Shown here: in pieces, positions 1-8,206 of the stretch
How positions within the stretch are numbered: the stretch's first letter is position 1
Layout: each line of letters opens with the position of its first letter
DNA from: CAWBCR01 sp963787375
GTDB taxonomy: Bacteria > Chloroflexota > Anaerolineae > Aggregatilineales > UBA3940
Direction of reading: 5' to 3'
Assembly: GCA_963787375.1 (NCBI GenBank)
Contig: CAWBCR010000010.1
Location: forward strand, 1-16,728
DNA length: 16,728 bases
Made by a program: the position numbers and the translations under genes
Notes under the pieces: generated by a model
Database searches by the model: none
The model's input: the letters and a program-made list of their open reading frames with translations, nothing else
Told to the model about the DNA's origin: nothing

Positions 1-304
1 GCTCGGTTTCGTGTATGGCCGCGATCCGGCTGGTGCGCGCTGTGCCCAGGTCGACTGCAGGGTCCAGCCTGCGGCCCACCATGACATAACTTGACAGGCT
101 GCTCGCCACTGATTCCTGCACGATCTCCTCGCCGATCAAGTCAGCCAGCACCAAAACACCTGGCCGCTGCTCGCCAATGGCGCGATCGGTGTAGCGCAGC
201 GCCACGCCGCCGTAATGTGGTTGCCAGATGTCGTCCCGCTGCAGGTACTTGCCCGCGCCGAGCGCTTCGTACAGCAGCATGCTCAGACTGGTGAGGTCGC
301 TCAT
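1..304 (-). CDS. Unidentified protein, N-terminal part (runs off left edge)
   Basis: The reading frame opens with ATG at 304 and stays open to the edge, giving 101 residues beginning MSDLTSLSMLLYEALGAGKY. A purine-rich GGGA lies 8 nt upstream of the ATG, and a promoter-like pair (TTGATG, 17 bp, TACAAT) lies about 85 to 110 bp upstream, so the start looks genuine. The visible part has no signal peptide or membrane segment and looks like a soluble cytoplasmic protein of mixed helix and strand. I do not recognise the family and assign no function. The gene follows the lipoprotein gene on the same strand after a 129-bp gap but probably has its own transcript. Confidence 0.7.
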   Translation of the reverse strand, partial: MSDLTSLSMLLYEALGAGKYLQRDDIWQPHYGGVALRYTDRAIGEQRPGVLVLADLIGEEIVQESVASSLSSYVMVGRRLDPAVDLGTARTSRIAAIHETE

Positions 305-388
305 AATCCGTTTCCCATCGCCGCCACTGATCTGCGGGCTGTCTGATGCCTGACCATTTATTGCAACTATCTTCCTTCAGGCCGCTTA

Positions 389-417
389 ATTGTAGACCCG
401 CCTGCGTCTTCCATCAA
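389..417 (-). promoter_or_regulatory. Candidate sigma70-type promoter for the left-edge gene
   Basis: On the minus strand a -35-like TTGATG (412-417) is separated by exactly 17 bp from a -10-like TACAAT (389-394), matching the consensus at 4 of 6 and 5 of 6 positions. Transcription would start near 382, leaving a leader of about 78 nt before the ATG at 304. The rest of the 305-433 gap holds no gene or obvious terminator. Confidence 0.45.
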
Positions 418-433
418 ACCGCTGCGAAGCCCT

Positions 434-1394
434 TTAATGAAGCTGCTCGACCAGCGCACGCTGGCCGTCCTGCCACCGATATAAATAGATCGGCGCATCG
501 ACGCGGCGGCCATCTGCACCATGCTTGATCGCGGCAGCAGGCGTGCCGTCAAGGGTAGCGCCGTATGCCTCCAGGGCCAGCCAAATCGCGAGCCATGCAG
601 CCTGATAGCCAGCCATTGCAAGCGGACCCGGCGGCGCACCGAGGTTGGCGGCGGTGTAATCACGCATGAAGGCCGACACCTGTTCAGGCGTCAAGCCGGT
701 GTCGGCTGCGCCAGTGGGCAGCGCTGCCCCACCGACGTACAACAGGCCATCCGCGTGCGGGCCTGCCAGCGACTCAAACTGGGCGAGCCCCCACAGCGGC
801 CCGCCGATCACAGCCTCAACGCCGCGTGGCAGCCGAGCCGCGTTCTGCTGCTGCCTCCACATCTTCCGAGCCGTCCACGAGCAGTTGAGCGCCGCCGTGG
901 GCCTGCGCCCAGGCTGCCGCTGCGTCGTGCAGCGCCGCCTCGGACGGCGACAGGTTGGCTGCGACCACCGGACTGTCGAAGGTTGATGGGCTGAAGACGA
1001 TCAGCGGCAGGCCAGCCTGTTCATAGACCGGCAGCGCCGCACGGGTAGTTTCGTCGCGCCAGTGCCCGATCACAATCGCCACGTCGGGGTCGGCAGCCAG
1101 CGCCTGCGCCTGCTCGACGGCCTGTGCAGGGTCGCCGCCGTCGTCGTAAGCGACCACTTCGAAGAGGGTCGCCGTTGTGCCGCGCTGTAAGGAGGCCTCG
1201 GTAGCCCACTCGCGCACAGCCAGCCGCACCGCCGGGATCACGTCGTAGCCGATCTCGCGATACCGCCCGTCAAACGGCCCGACCAACCCGATCTTGACGA
1301 CGTGGGGCGTGGTGCGCACACAGCCAGCAAGCAGCATCGCAGCCGCCAGCATGGCGATCCAGCGCGCGGGGCAGGGGCCTTTACGGGCAGGCAT
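434..1394 (-). CDS. Periplasmic-binding-fold lipoprotein (branched-chain amino-acid-type receptor), frameshifted
   Basis: The N-terminal frame (1394 down to about 840) and C-terminal frame (about 860 down to 434) together give roughly 319 residues of a type I periplasmic binding fold (LivJ or receptor ligand-binding like). The start has a basic stretch, a hydrophobic core and a lipobox LAGC with Cys25, so export and lipid anchoring are expected. The segment VKIGLVGPFDGRYREIGYD is the typical first strand and loop, and VAIVIGHW and GVEAVIGG are the usual later strands. One extra base between about 826 and 862 breaks the frame. The start overlaps the end of mltG by 14 bp, so the genes are cotranscribed and probably coupled. 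No permease or ATPase gene is adjacent, so a transport role is unproven. It could instead be a sensor or an envelope-enzyme partner. Confidence 0.75.
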
Positions 1395-2595
1395 TCGCGA
1401 CGTGCGCTTCGAAGGTCACGGCGAAGTTGTGCCGCCCGCTGCCGTCACACGCGGCGCGGAAGTACAGGTAGGGCGTGTCTGCCGGATAGATAACCGCGCT
1501 GATCGAGTCGACGCCGGGGCTGTCGATGGGGCCCGGTGGTAGGCCCTCGTACAGATAGGTGTTGTAGGGCGACTCTACCGCGTGGTAGTCGTCCTGCGTC
1601 AGGTTGAGATTCCACCACTGCCCGGTCGCCTGCTGGTAGCCCATCGCGTACTGGACCGTTGGGTCGGCTTCCAGTTTCATGCCGACAGCCAGCCGGTTCA
1701 GGTACACGCTGGCTATCGTGGGCCGCTCGTCGGCGACGGCTGCTTCCCGCTCGACAATCGACGCCAGCGTGACGACCTGGTACAGCGTCATGCCGCGCGC
1801 AGCGGCATCGGCGCGCATCTGGGCTGTCACCTTGCTATCGAAGTTCTCCAGCATCCGGTTGACGAGGTCGATAGCCGTCGCGTCGATCTCCAGCCGGTAA
1901 GTGTCGGGGAAGAGAAAGCCCTCCAGCGTTGCCCCAACCGGGATGTCGGCGGCCAGTGTAGCGGGCACCGACGCGCCGCCCCCGCCTGCCGACGCCGCCA
2001 GGTACTCGACACCGGTGAAAGCAAACGTCCCTTGCTGGTCGAGCCAGTCCGCTGTCTGCTCGCGCCGCCAGCCCTCGGTGATCCGCGCGACGACCTCGCT
2101 GGTCTGCCCGGCAGTCAGCGTGCCAGCGATCTCAGGGATGGTCATCGACGACGAGAGGCTGTAAGTGCCAGCCTCAAGTTGCACGTCGAGCCCGTAGTAG
2201 CGCAGATAGTTGCGGAACAGCGTCGGATCGGTGATCAGGCCAAGTGACTGCAGGTTCGTGGCGATCTGGCTGGCGTGCTGCCCCGGCTCGATGGTGAACG
2301 GCACGCTCGTGCTGTCGCTGCCGGCGGGTGTGTTGAGACTGTCGCGGTTAACAGTAAGGTATGTCGCCAGCGCCGCAGCCTCGACGGGGTTCAAACTGGA
2401 ATTCGCCACAAGGTTGACCTGCAGGTCGCTACTGGCCCCACGCTGACCGGTGACCCGCAGCAGCAGCAAGCCCGCGACGCCAAGCAGACCGCACACGAGC
2501 AGCAGCATCAGCAGGCGCAGGGCGACCTGCGCACCGCCTCGCCGGGGTTTCTTATTCGATATCCGCGTAGGTCGCAAATGGTTGTCCTGGCTCAT
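1381..2595 (-). CDS. mltG: Endolytic murein transglycosylase MltG (YceG-like)
   Basis: This protein of 404 residues is a membrane-anchored lytic transglycosylase that cuts nascent glycan strands outside the membrane and so sets their length. Residues 1-23 are polar and basic, 24-46 form one transmembrane helix, about 95-170 resemble the LysM-like first domain, and the catalytic domain follows. The signature LASIVEREA carries the predicted catalytic Glu282, followed by ASVYLNRL and by EGLPPGPIDSPG, all diagnostic of the family. The frame is open 33 codons further upstream, but the ATG at 2595 is preferred because GGGAGGGG (2602-2609) lies 6 nt before it and a positively charged tail followed by a helix then begins the protein. 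It overlaps the end of ruvX by 44 bp and the next gene by 14 bp. Two Cys (383, 403) lie in the exported C-terminus and could form a disulfide. Confidence 0.93.
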   Translation of the reverse strand: MSQDNHLRPTRISNKKPRRGGAQVALRLLMLLLVCGLLGVAGLLLLRVTGQRGASSDLQVNLVANSSLNPVEAAALATYLTVNRDSLNTPAGSDSTSVPFTIEPGQHASQIATNLQSLGLITDPTLFRNYLRYYGLDVQLEAGTYSLSSSMTIPEIAGTLTAGQTSEVVARITEGWRREQTADWLDQQGTFAFTGVEYLAASAGGGGASVPATLAADIPVGATLEGFLFPDTYRLEIDATAIDLVNRMLENFDSKVTAQMRADAAARGMTLYQVVTLASIVEREAAVADERPTIASVYLNRLAVGMKLEADPTVQYAMGYQQATGQWWNLNLTQDDYHAVESPYNTYLYEGLPPGPIDSPGVDSISAVIYPADTPYLYFRAACDGSGRHNFAVTFEAHVANACP

Positions 2596-3022
2596 GATCA
2601 GCCCCTCCCACGTCCAGGTACTCCTGCAGAATCGCCGCCGCCGCAAGGTCGTCGATGGGCTGCGCCCGGCCCCTCTTTTGTCTGCGCCTTCCATTTCGCA
2701 GCGATTCCGCCTCTACAGACGAATAGCTCTCATCCCAGAACACGACTGGCACCTGCACCGCCGCCGCAAGCTCGCGCGCCCAGCGAATGACGATCAACGC
2801 CTGCTGCCCAACACCGCCATCTGACGCTGTCGGCAGCCCGACGACGATCTTGATCACCTGCTCCGACTCCACCAGCACGCGCAGCGCGTCGACGTCGGCC
2901 TGGCGAGTCGTCGTGGCGATGATGCTATGTGGCTGTGCGAACAGGCGGAAGGGGTCGCTGAGCGCGACGCCGATCCGCGCCTCGCCGTGGTCGATGCCCA
3001 TCAGGCGGCCCATCTCGGTCAT
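2552..3022 (-). CDS. ruvX: Putative pre-16S rRNA nuclease / RuvX (YqgF family)
   Basis: This 156-residue protein has the YqgF-family RNase H-like fold. Members are implicated in 5-prime maturation of pre-16S rRNA and were annotated earlier as Holliday junction resolvases. Visible motifs are DHGEARIGVALSD near the start (first catalytic Asp), VVGLPTASDG, the acidic WDESYSS and IDDLAAAAILQEYL. The usual Arg after Asp-Glu is Ser here (DES). I chose ATG at 3022 because it forms ATGA with the stop of the preceding gene (4-bp overlap) and leaves the first motif close to the N-terminus; the further upstream extension reads into that gene. The last 15 or so residues extend beyond the usual end and overlap the mltG start by 44 bp. 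Linkage to mltG and alaS is seen in other bacteria, for example B. subtilis. Confidence 0.9.
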   Translation of the reverse strand: MTEMGRLMGIDHGEARIGVALSDPFRLFAQPHSIIATTTRQADVDALRVLVESEQVIKIVVGLPTASDGGVGQQALIVIRWARELAAAVQVPVVFWDESYSSVEAESLRNGRRRQKRGRAQPIDDLAAAAILQEYLDVGGADHEPGQPFATYADIE

Positions 3023-4548
3023 AATTGCCCCGCTATGTCGACGGTAATGCGCAGCGGCAGTGCTGGCATCCATGGCCAGAAGCCGGGCCACGTGTCGATG
3101 CGCGGCAGCTCAGCCAGCGGGTACTCGCGGTCCAGAAGCGTCAGCGCGTCGTGCACCTTCTTGCCGCGCACCAGCGCCTGAACGTGCGCCGGGTCGATGG
3201 CCGTCGAGACATCGCCCGCACCTTGCATGACGAACGTGATACGCCGCTGGTCATCGATCTGTGTGACCTCGCCGCGCCGAAAGACGAGCGAGCCGGACCC
3301 GATCTGGTAGCCCGTCCCGACCTTGTCGGCCAGTCGTGCATAAACAATCTGCCGCGCCTGCCGCTCGTCGATGGCTTCGCCCTGTACCGTCACGTGCATC
3401 GACAGGCTCAACTGCTGCTGCACCTCGCCGACGTAGCCGCTGTACGTCTCGGATTGGACCAGCACGACCTGCAAGGATTCAAGCGGCAGGAACTCTGTCT
3501 GTTCAAGAAGCCGCGTCTGCATATCGGCGTAAGCCCGCTGCTGGAGCTGCTGCAGGAGAAGCGCCCGCACCCGGTCCATATCGTCCTGGGACACGGCGCG
3601 GACTTCGCTGGCGTCACCGCCACGGGTAGGGTCCGCGTTGGTGACCGCCAGCCGTGTGGACAGCGGCCCTTCGATCTCATTGATGCGGTTGCCGGGCAGG
3701 TTGCCCGTGAAACCCGGCTCCAGCGCCTCGATGGTCACCTCAATCGTGTCGCCGATCTTGCCCGCCAGCGTCACGTCTTCCAGCGTCGCGAAGCGCACCG
3801 GCTGCGCGGCGCTTGTCCGCACGACCGTCCCCGCCGGGATCGTCACCTGTTCTGGCAGCAAGTTGGTGAACAGCGCGATCCCGCGCGCTTTGGTCGACGG
3901 CACCAGCGTTGTGCCGCTGGTCTCAATAGTCGTCGAGCCTTCGGCTTCGATGCCGATTGTCCGTGCCGGGATGACACTGTCTGAAGTGTCAACCAGACTC
4001 ACCGTCGGGTCAGCCGTCACGGTCGTCGTCACGTTGACCTGGTTTGCGGCAGGCGTCAGGTGGATCGTCGCGCCCGGTGCGACCATATACAGGCCCAGCA
4101 GCAGCATCGCGAGCGTCACGCCAAACACGATCAGCGCAACGGTCCGCCGGGTGCGGTCGGAAAGCATGCTGTCGGGCCCGCGCAGGCGCGTGGCTGCTTC
4201 GGCCAGCGAGGGGTCAAGCGCCGCCTTGTCAGCGCGCTCCACTCTGATCCGGGCCCGCGCGGTGTGCCAGTAGCGCTTGTGGCTGTCTGCGATGGACCGG
4301 AAGCAGGCGATGCCCATGTCTCTGGCGTGTTCGGCCACCACCGGATCGCGCGTGATCAGCGCGAGCTGCGCCCGCCGCCGGGTAGCCTCGCGCTGAAGCA
4401 GCACGAGGTCAAGGCGGTTGTGCAGGATGTGCGCGCCGCTGTCGTCAGGGAACACCAGCAGCACGCGCGGGGCGCGCGTCCAGCCGAGCTTGTCGCGCAC
4501 CGATGTCACGTCGTCATGGGGTTCGAGCGGGATGATCTGTTCTTTCAC
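3019..4548 (-). CDS. Membrane-anchored baseplate J/gp47-like protein of unknown function
   Basis: This 509-residue protein has three parts. Residues 1-100 form a Rossmann-like cytoplasmic domain with VLLVFPDDSG, a helix RLDLVLLQREA, then LALITRDP and a GIACF strand. Residues 136-156 are a single transmembrane helix (VALIVFGVTLAMLLLGLYMV). The rest is a predicted extracytoplasmic region rich in beta strands, resembling the baseplate J/gp47 domain. Single-pass proteins of this kind occur in Chloroflexota, often annotated as baseplate J proteins although no phage or contractile system is near. The start is GTG at 4548; an in-frame TGA lies just upstream and no strong Shine-Dalgarno is at good spacing, so a later start is possible. 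The stop overlaps the ruvX ATG (ATGA), which implies coupled translation. I do not know its function; an envelope role beside MltG is only a guess from position. Confidence 0.72.
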   Translation of the reverse strand: MKEQIIPLEPHDDVTSVRDKLGWTRAPRVLLVFPDDSGAHILHNRLDLVLLQREATRRRAQLALITRDPVVAEHARDMGIACFRSIADSHKRYWHTARARIRVERADKAALDPSLAEAATRLRGPDSMLSDRTRRTVALIVFGVTLAMLLLGLYMVAPGATIHLTPAANQVNVTTTVTADPTVSLVDTSDSVIPARTIGIEAEGSTTIETSGTTLVPSTKARGIALFTNLLPEQVTIPAGTVVRTSAAQPVRFATLEDVTLAGKIGDTIEVTIEALEPGFTGNLPGNRINEIEGPLSTRLAVTNADPTRGGDASEVRAVSQDDMDRVRALLLQQLQQRAYADMQTRLLEQTEFLPLESLQVVLVQSETYSGYVGEVQQQLSLSMHVTVQGEAIDERQARQIVYARLADKVGTGYQIGSGSLVFRRGEVTQIDDQRRITFVMQGAGDVSTAIDPAHVQALVRGKKVHDALTLLDREYPLAELPRIDTWPGFWPWMPALPLRITVDIAGQL

Positions 4549-4641
4549 CGGCTGGGTTCATTCCTGCGCATCAGAACAACAGGCCGACGGGGTAAACATG
4601 TCCGCCGCCAGCCTGATTTTATGCTGCCCTGCTGATCGCCG

Positions 4642-7362
4642 CTACTTGAGCGCTTTGGCTACCTTGTCGGGAGCGGCAGCCAGCGCCGCCGACAGCGCGG
4701 CGGGATCCCCGCCGCCCGCCGACGCGAAGTCAGGCCGACCACCACCCTTGCCGCCGACCAGCTCGGCCAGCGCGCCGACCAGCTTGCCGGCGTGCATGCC
4801 GCGCTTGACCAGGTCGGGCGTCACCTTGGCGACCAGCCGCGGGCTGCCGTCGATGAGGCTGGCCAGCACCACGACACCGCTGTCCAGCCGGTCGCGGCAC
4901 CAATCGACCATCTGGCCCAGCAGCTCGCCGTCCGGCGCATCGACCTGCGCCGCGACGACTTTCGCGCCGTTCACGTCTGTCGCGTGTTTCAGCACGCCAT
5001 CCAGCGCGCCAAGCGCCGACTTGCGCTCAAGCTGGCGGATGCGCGCCTGCGCAGCCTTCATCTCGTCCAGCAGCGCGTCCAGCCGTTCATCGAGGGTGTT
5101 GGGGTCGGCCCCGACTCTGTCGGCGGCTTCTTCCAGCGCGGCGATCCGCGCACGGATCAGCGCCTGCGCTGCGTGGCCGGTGACGGCCTCGATCCTTCGC
5201 ACCCCGGCGCTGCTGCTTTCCTCACTGGTCACCAGAAACGGGCCGATCTCTGCCGTCAGCCGGACGTGGGTGCCGCCGCACAACTCGTAGCTGAAACGGT
5301 CGCTAACGTCGGCTGGCTCAGGGATGGTGATCGTGCGCACCGTCGCACCGTATTTCTCGCCGAACAGCGCCATCGCCCCTTCGCGCTTGGCCTCGTCCAA
5401 TGCCTTGAACACCACATGCACCGGCTCGTTGGCGAGGATCATCTCGTTGACCTGCTGGGTGACGGTGTCGATCTCCTGCGGTGACAGTTTCGCGTTGTGC
5501 GTGAAGTCGAAGCGCAGGCGGTCCGGCGCGACCAGCGAGCCTTTCTGCCGGACGTGCTCGCCCAGCGTGTTGCGCAGCGCGGCGTGCAGCAGGTGAGTGG
5601 CGGTGTGGTTGCGCATGATGTCCCAGCGCCGCGCCGCGTCGACGGAGGCGGTCACGGCGTCGCCCTCCTGCGGCGTGCCGGTCACGACGGTGCCTACGTG
5701 GACGATCAGCCCGCCGACCGGCTTGCGCATGTCGTCGACGCGCACCTCCCAGCCTTTGCCACGGATGATGCCGGTATCGCTGACCTGGCCGCCCGACTCG
5801 ACGTAGAATGTGCGTACGCGCCAGCACGACCTCGATATCCTGACCTCTCATTCGCCTCACGGGCACGCTTGCCGTCAACGATCAGCGCCAGCACCATGCT
5901 GTCGAAAGTCAGCGCGGCGTATTCGTAAGGTTCGTAGTCGACACCCTCAGGGCCGAGCGCGCCGCTGCTTTGCAGGTCGGCCAGGACGTTCTGATAGTCA
6001 GTCACCTGCTCGAAGGTGTCGAGATCGTGTTTCGACTCCTCACGGTGGCGGGCCATCTCGACCTCGAACGCGGCCTCGTCGACGGTCATGCCGTGCTCTT
6101 TCAGCAGGTCGCGGGTGATCTCCATCGGCAGGCCGTGCGTCGCGTACAACATGAAGGCATCATGGCCGTCCATCACCGTCTGACCTTCAGCCTGCATCGA
6201 AGCGATCATCTCGTCCAGCACGCTCAGCGAGGCATCAAGCGTGCGCAGGAAGCGGCTTTCCTCTGTGGATATCTGGTAGCGCACCGCGTCGCGAAACTGC
6301 ACCAGCTCCGGGTACGGGCCGCCCATCTTGTCGATCACCGCGTCGGCCACGTCGACCAAGAAAGGCCGGTCGACGCCCATGCTGTGCGCGAAGCGCAGCG
6401 CGCGGCGGATCACCATGCGCGGCACGTATTCACGCCCCGACTGGCCGGGGTTCACGCCGTCGGCGATGAGAAAGGTTGCTGCGCGGATATGGTCGGCGAT
6501 GACGCGATAGGCGACATTGTTCTGCTCGCGGAACGCGTCGTCGTGGCCCAGGATCTCCTGCGTGGCGTCCATGATGTCGGTGAACAGGTCCGTCTCGTAG
6601 TCCGACGGTGCGTCCTGCAGGACGGAGCACAGGCGCTCCAGCCCCATGCCCGTATCGACGCCCGGCGCAGGGAGCGGTTGGTCGAACTTACCGGTGTGCG
6701 TTGGATCGGCCTCGGTGCGATTGAACTGCATGAACACGAGGTTCCACAGCTCAAGGAAGCGGTCGTCCTCGCGCTCAAGGGCGTCGAGGATCGTGTCCTC
6801 GCCAAGCTCCGGGTGAAGATCCCAGTGAATCTCGGAGGTCGGCCCGCACGGTCCGATTTCGGCCATCTGCCAGAAGTTCGTCTTGGGGCCCATGCGCGCC
6901 ACACGCTTCGGGTCGACACCCAAGTCTCTTCGTCCAGATGTCGTATGCTTCGTCGTCGGTCCGGTACACGGTGAAGGCCAGACGCTCGGTCGGCAGCCCG
7001 TAAACCTGCGTCAGCAACTCGTAGGCAAAGCGGATCGCATCACGCTTGAAATAATCGCCGAAGCTGAAATTACCCAGCATCTCGAAGAAAGTGTGATGGC
7101 GCGGCGACGGCCCGACAGCCTCCAGGTCGTTGTGCTTGCCGCTGATGCGCATGACCTTCTGCGAGGTCGTGGCGCGGGTGTAAGGCCGCCGGTCCAGCCC
7201 CAGGAAAACGTCTTTGAACTGAACCATCCCGGCGTTGGTGAACAGCAGCGTGGGGTCACTGCCCGGCACCAGCGACGAGGCCGCGACGACTTCGTGCCCG
7301 TGCCCGGCAAAATAGTCCAGAAACGCCTGGCGCACTTCTGCGCTGCTCATTCGCTTCATCAT
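4642..7362 (-). CDS. alaS: Alanine-tRNA ligase (AlaRS), reading frame broken at three sites
   Basis: AlaRS charges tRNA-Ala in the cytoplasm. The N-terminal piece (7362 to about 6925) has the class II motifs PGSDPTLLFTNAGMVQFKD and RHHTFFEMLGNFSFGDYFK. The middle piece (about 6923 to 5850) has NFWQMAEIGPCGPTSEIHWD and GVDTGMGLERL. The last piece (5810 to 4642) has the editing-site HTATHLLH and CGGTHV motifs and the C-Ala end with GGKGGGRPDF. The pieces lie in different frames; removing three single extra bases (about 6921-6930, 5841-5853, 5807-5820) restores a protein of 905 residues, a normal length. Starts at 7362, 7359 and 7350 are all possible; 7362 is the first. A strong promoter lies about 50 bp upstream and the leader is only about 40 nt, too short for a T-box. 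Nothing else suggests decay, so sequence error is the likeliest cause. Confidence 0.92.
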
Positions 7363-7409
7363 CGATCCGTCATTCTTCTTTCGTAAGATGTCGTTCCGGC
7401 AGTGGTGAG

Positions 7410-7438
7410 ATTATACGCAATCGCCGGGTGGCTGACAA
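7410..7438 (-). promoter_or_regulatory. Strong sigma70-type promoter for alaS and the downstream cluster
   Basis: On the minus strand TTGTCA (7433-7438) and a perfect TATAAT (7410-7415) are separated by 17 bp. Transcription would start near 7403, giving a leader of about 40 nt before the alaS ATG at 7362. Because the following genes touch or overlap, apart from a 93-bp gap after alaS, this promoter may drive alaS, the baseplate-J-like gene, ruvX, mltG and the lipoprotein gene together. The 7363-7459 gap holds no recognisable terminator for the upstream lysE-type gene. Confidence 0.75.
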
Positions 7439-7459
7439 CGCCGGGGTAGGGGGCTGGCG

Positions 7460-8077
7460 CTACGCGCTCAGCAGCGCGCCGATGCCCACAACCAGCTCGT
7501 ATACGCCGAAGCCGCCGAGCGCCAGCGCCGAAACCGCCGTCAGCCAGTAGGTGATGCGCGGCCCCAGCCGCCGCGCCGTCCCGAACAGGAGAACGAAGCC
7601 CACAAACGTGCCGATCAGCATGATGTAGAAACCGATCATGAAGCCCAGCCCCGCCAAAGGCGCCAGCCGCCAGCCCTCGACCAGCTCACGCGCCCCCACC
7701 GAGCCCCAGAAGATCCACGGGTTCGGATTGAGGAAGTTGACGACCACCGCGTTGAGCAGACTGGCCGGCCCGGCATCGGCGTCGGGCTGCCGGTCAGGGT
7801 CCATATGCCGGAACGCCTTGAACGCGTCGTAGGCCAGCTTGAGGATGAAAAGACCGCCTATCACCTGGAGCGCCTTGAGCAGCCAGCCGGGGGCCTGGGT
7901 CAGTGCCAGCACCATCAGGGCAATGATCGGCCCGTCGCTGAGGAGAGGGGCAGCAGCAGCCGGCAGCGTGTGCCGCCAGCCGTTCTTGAGCGTCTGTGAG
8001 ATCAGGTAGGCCTGGAACGGCCCCGGCGCAATCCCTACCGTGCCGAGCGTGAGCCCCTGGATGAGGTATGCGATCAC
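7460..8077 (-). CDS. LysE family translocator (amino-acid or metabolite exporter)
   Basis: This 205-residue, very hydrophobic protein has about six membrane segments (around 1-27, 38-60, 66-88, 108-125, 142-168 and 174-203). The family exports small amino acids or related metabolites across the inner membrane. The N-terminal GIAPGPFQAYLISQTLKNGW matches the family's GPxxxxxxxxxxxxGxR pattern, and NFLNPNPWIFW matches the conserved Asn-Pro segment opening the second half. The start is GTG at 8077, supported by AGGGA six bases upstream; no ATG fits the alignment better. It lies between the fabH terminator and the alaS promoter, so it is probably a single-gene unit, though I see no convincing promoter in 8078-8160. 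The substrate cannot be inferred from the sequence. Confidence 0.88.
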   Translation of the reverse strand: MIAYLIQGLTLGTVGIAPGPFQAYLISQTLKNGWRHTLPAAAAPLLSDGPIIALMVLALTQAPGWLLKALQVIGGLFILKLAYDAFKAFRHMDPDRQPDADAGPASLLNAVVVNFLNPNPWIFWGSVGARELVEGWRLAPLAGLGFMIGFYIMLIGTFVGFVLLFGTARRLGPRITYWLTAVSALALGGFGVYELVVGIGALLSA

Positions 8078-8164
8078 GTGCGATCCCTGCGTAATGAATG
8101 GCGTGGAAATGAAGAGACATCGCCACTGGCGTCTCGTCCACTTAGAGCCAACGAATCGACTGAA

Positions 8165-8191
8165 ACAAAATCCCCGGCCAGACAGCCGGGG
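8165..8191 (-). terminator. Intrinsic terminator of the fabF-fabH operon
   Basis: On the minus strand a perfect 7-bp GC stem CCCCGGC/GCCGGGG (8185-8191 paired with 8172-8178) with a 6-nt loop is followed at once by ATTTTGTTTC. It begins 15 bp after the fabH stop codon at 8207-8209. Stem, loop and T-rich tail are all in the expected order for Rho-independent termination. Confidence 0.85.
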
Positions 8192-8206
8192 GAGGAGGAT
8201 GCAAAC

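Noticed and set aside
3023..3091. Longer ruvX start
   Set aside because: It would add 23 residues overlapping the preceding gene and move the catalytic DHG motif away from the N-terminus. The ATGA junction favours 3022.
3025..3984. Plus-strand 319-codon open frame
   Set aside because: Antisense to the baseplate-J-like gene, rich in Arg, His and Leu as expected of a shadow frame, with no recognisable motif.
4549..4641. Separate promoter or terminator between alaS and the baseplate-J-like gene
   Set aside because: A TAAAAT occurs, but no -35 box at proper spacing and no stable hairpin with a T-tract could be found, so I left the genes as one probable operon.
5970..6974. Plus-strand 334-codon open frame
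   Set aside because: Antisense shadow of alaS. The minus-strand reading has strong AlaRS motifs over the same stretch.
7363..7403. Possible T-box leader ahead of alaS
   Set aside because: The predicted leader is about 40 nt, far too short for a T-box, and no terminator or T-box sequence is present.
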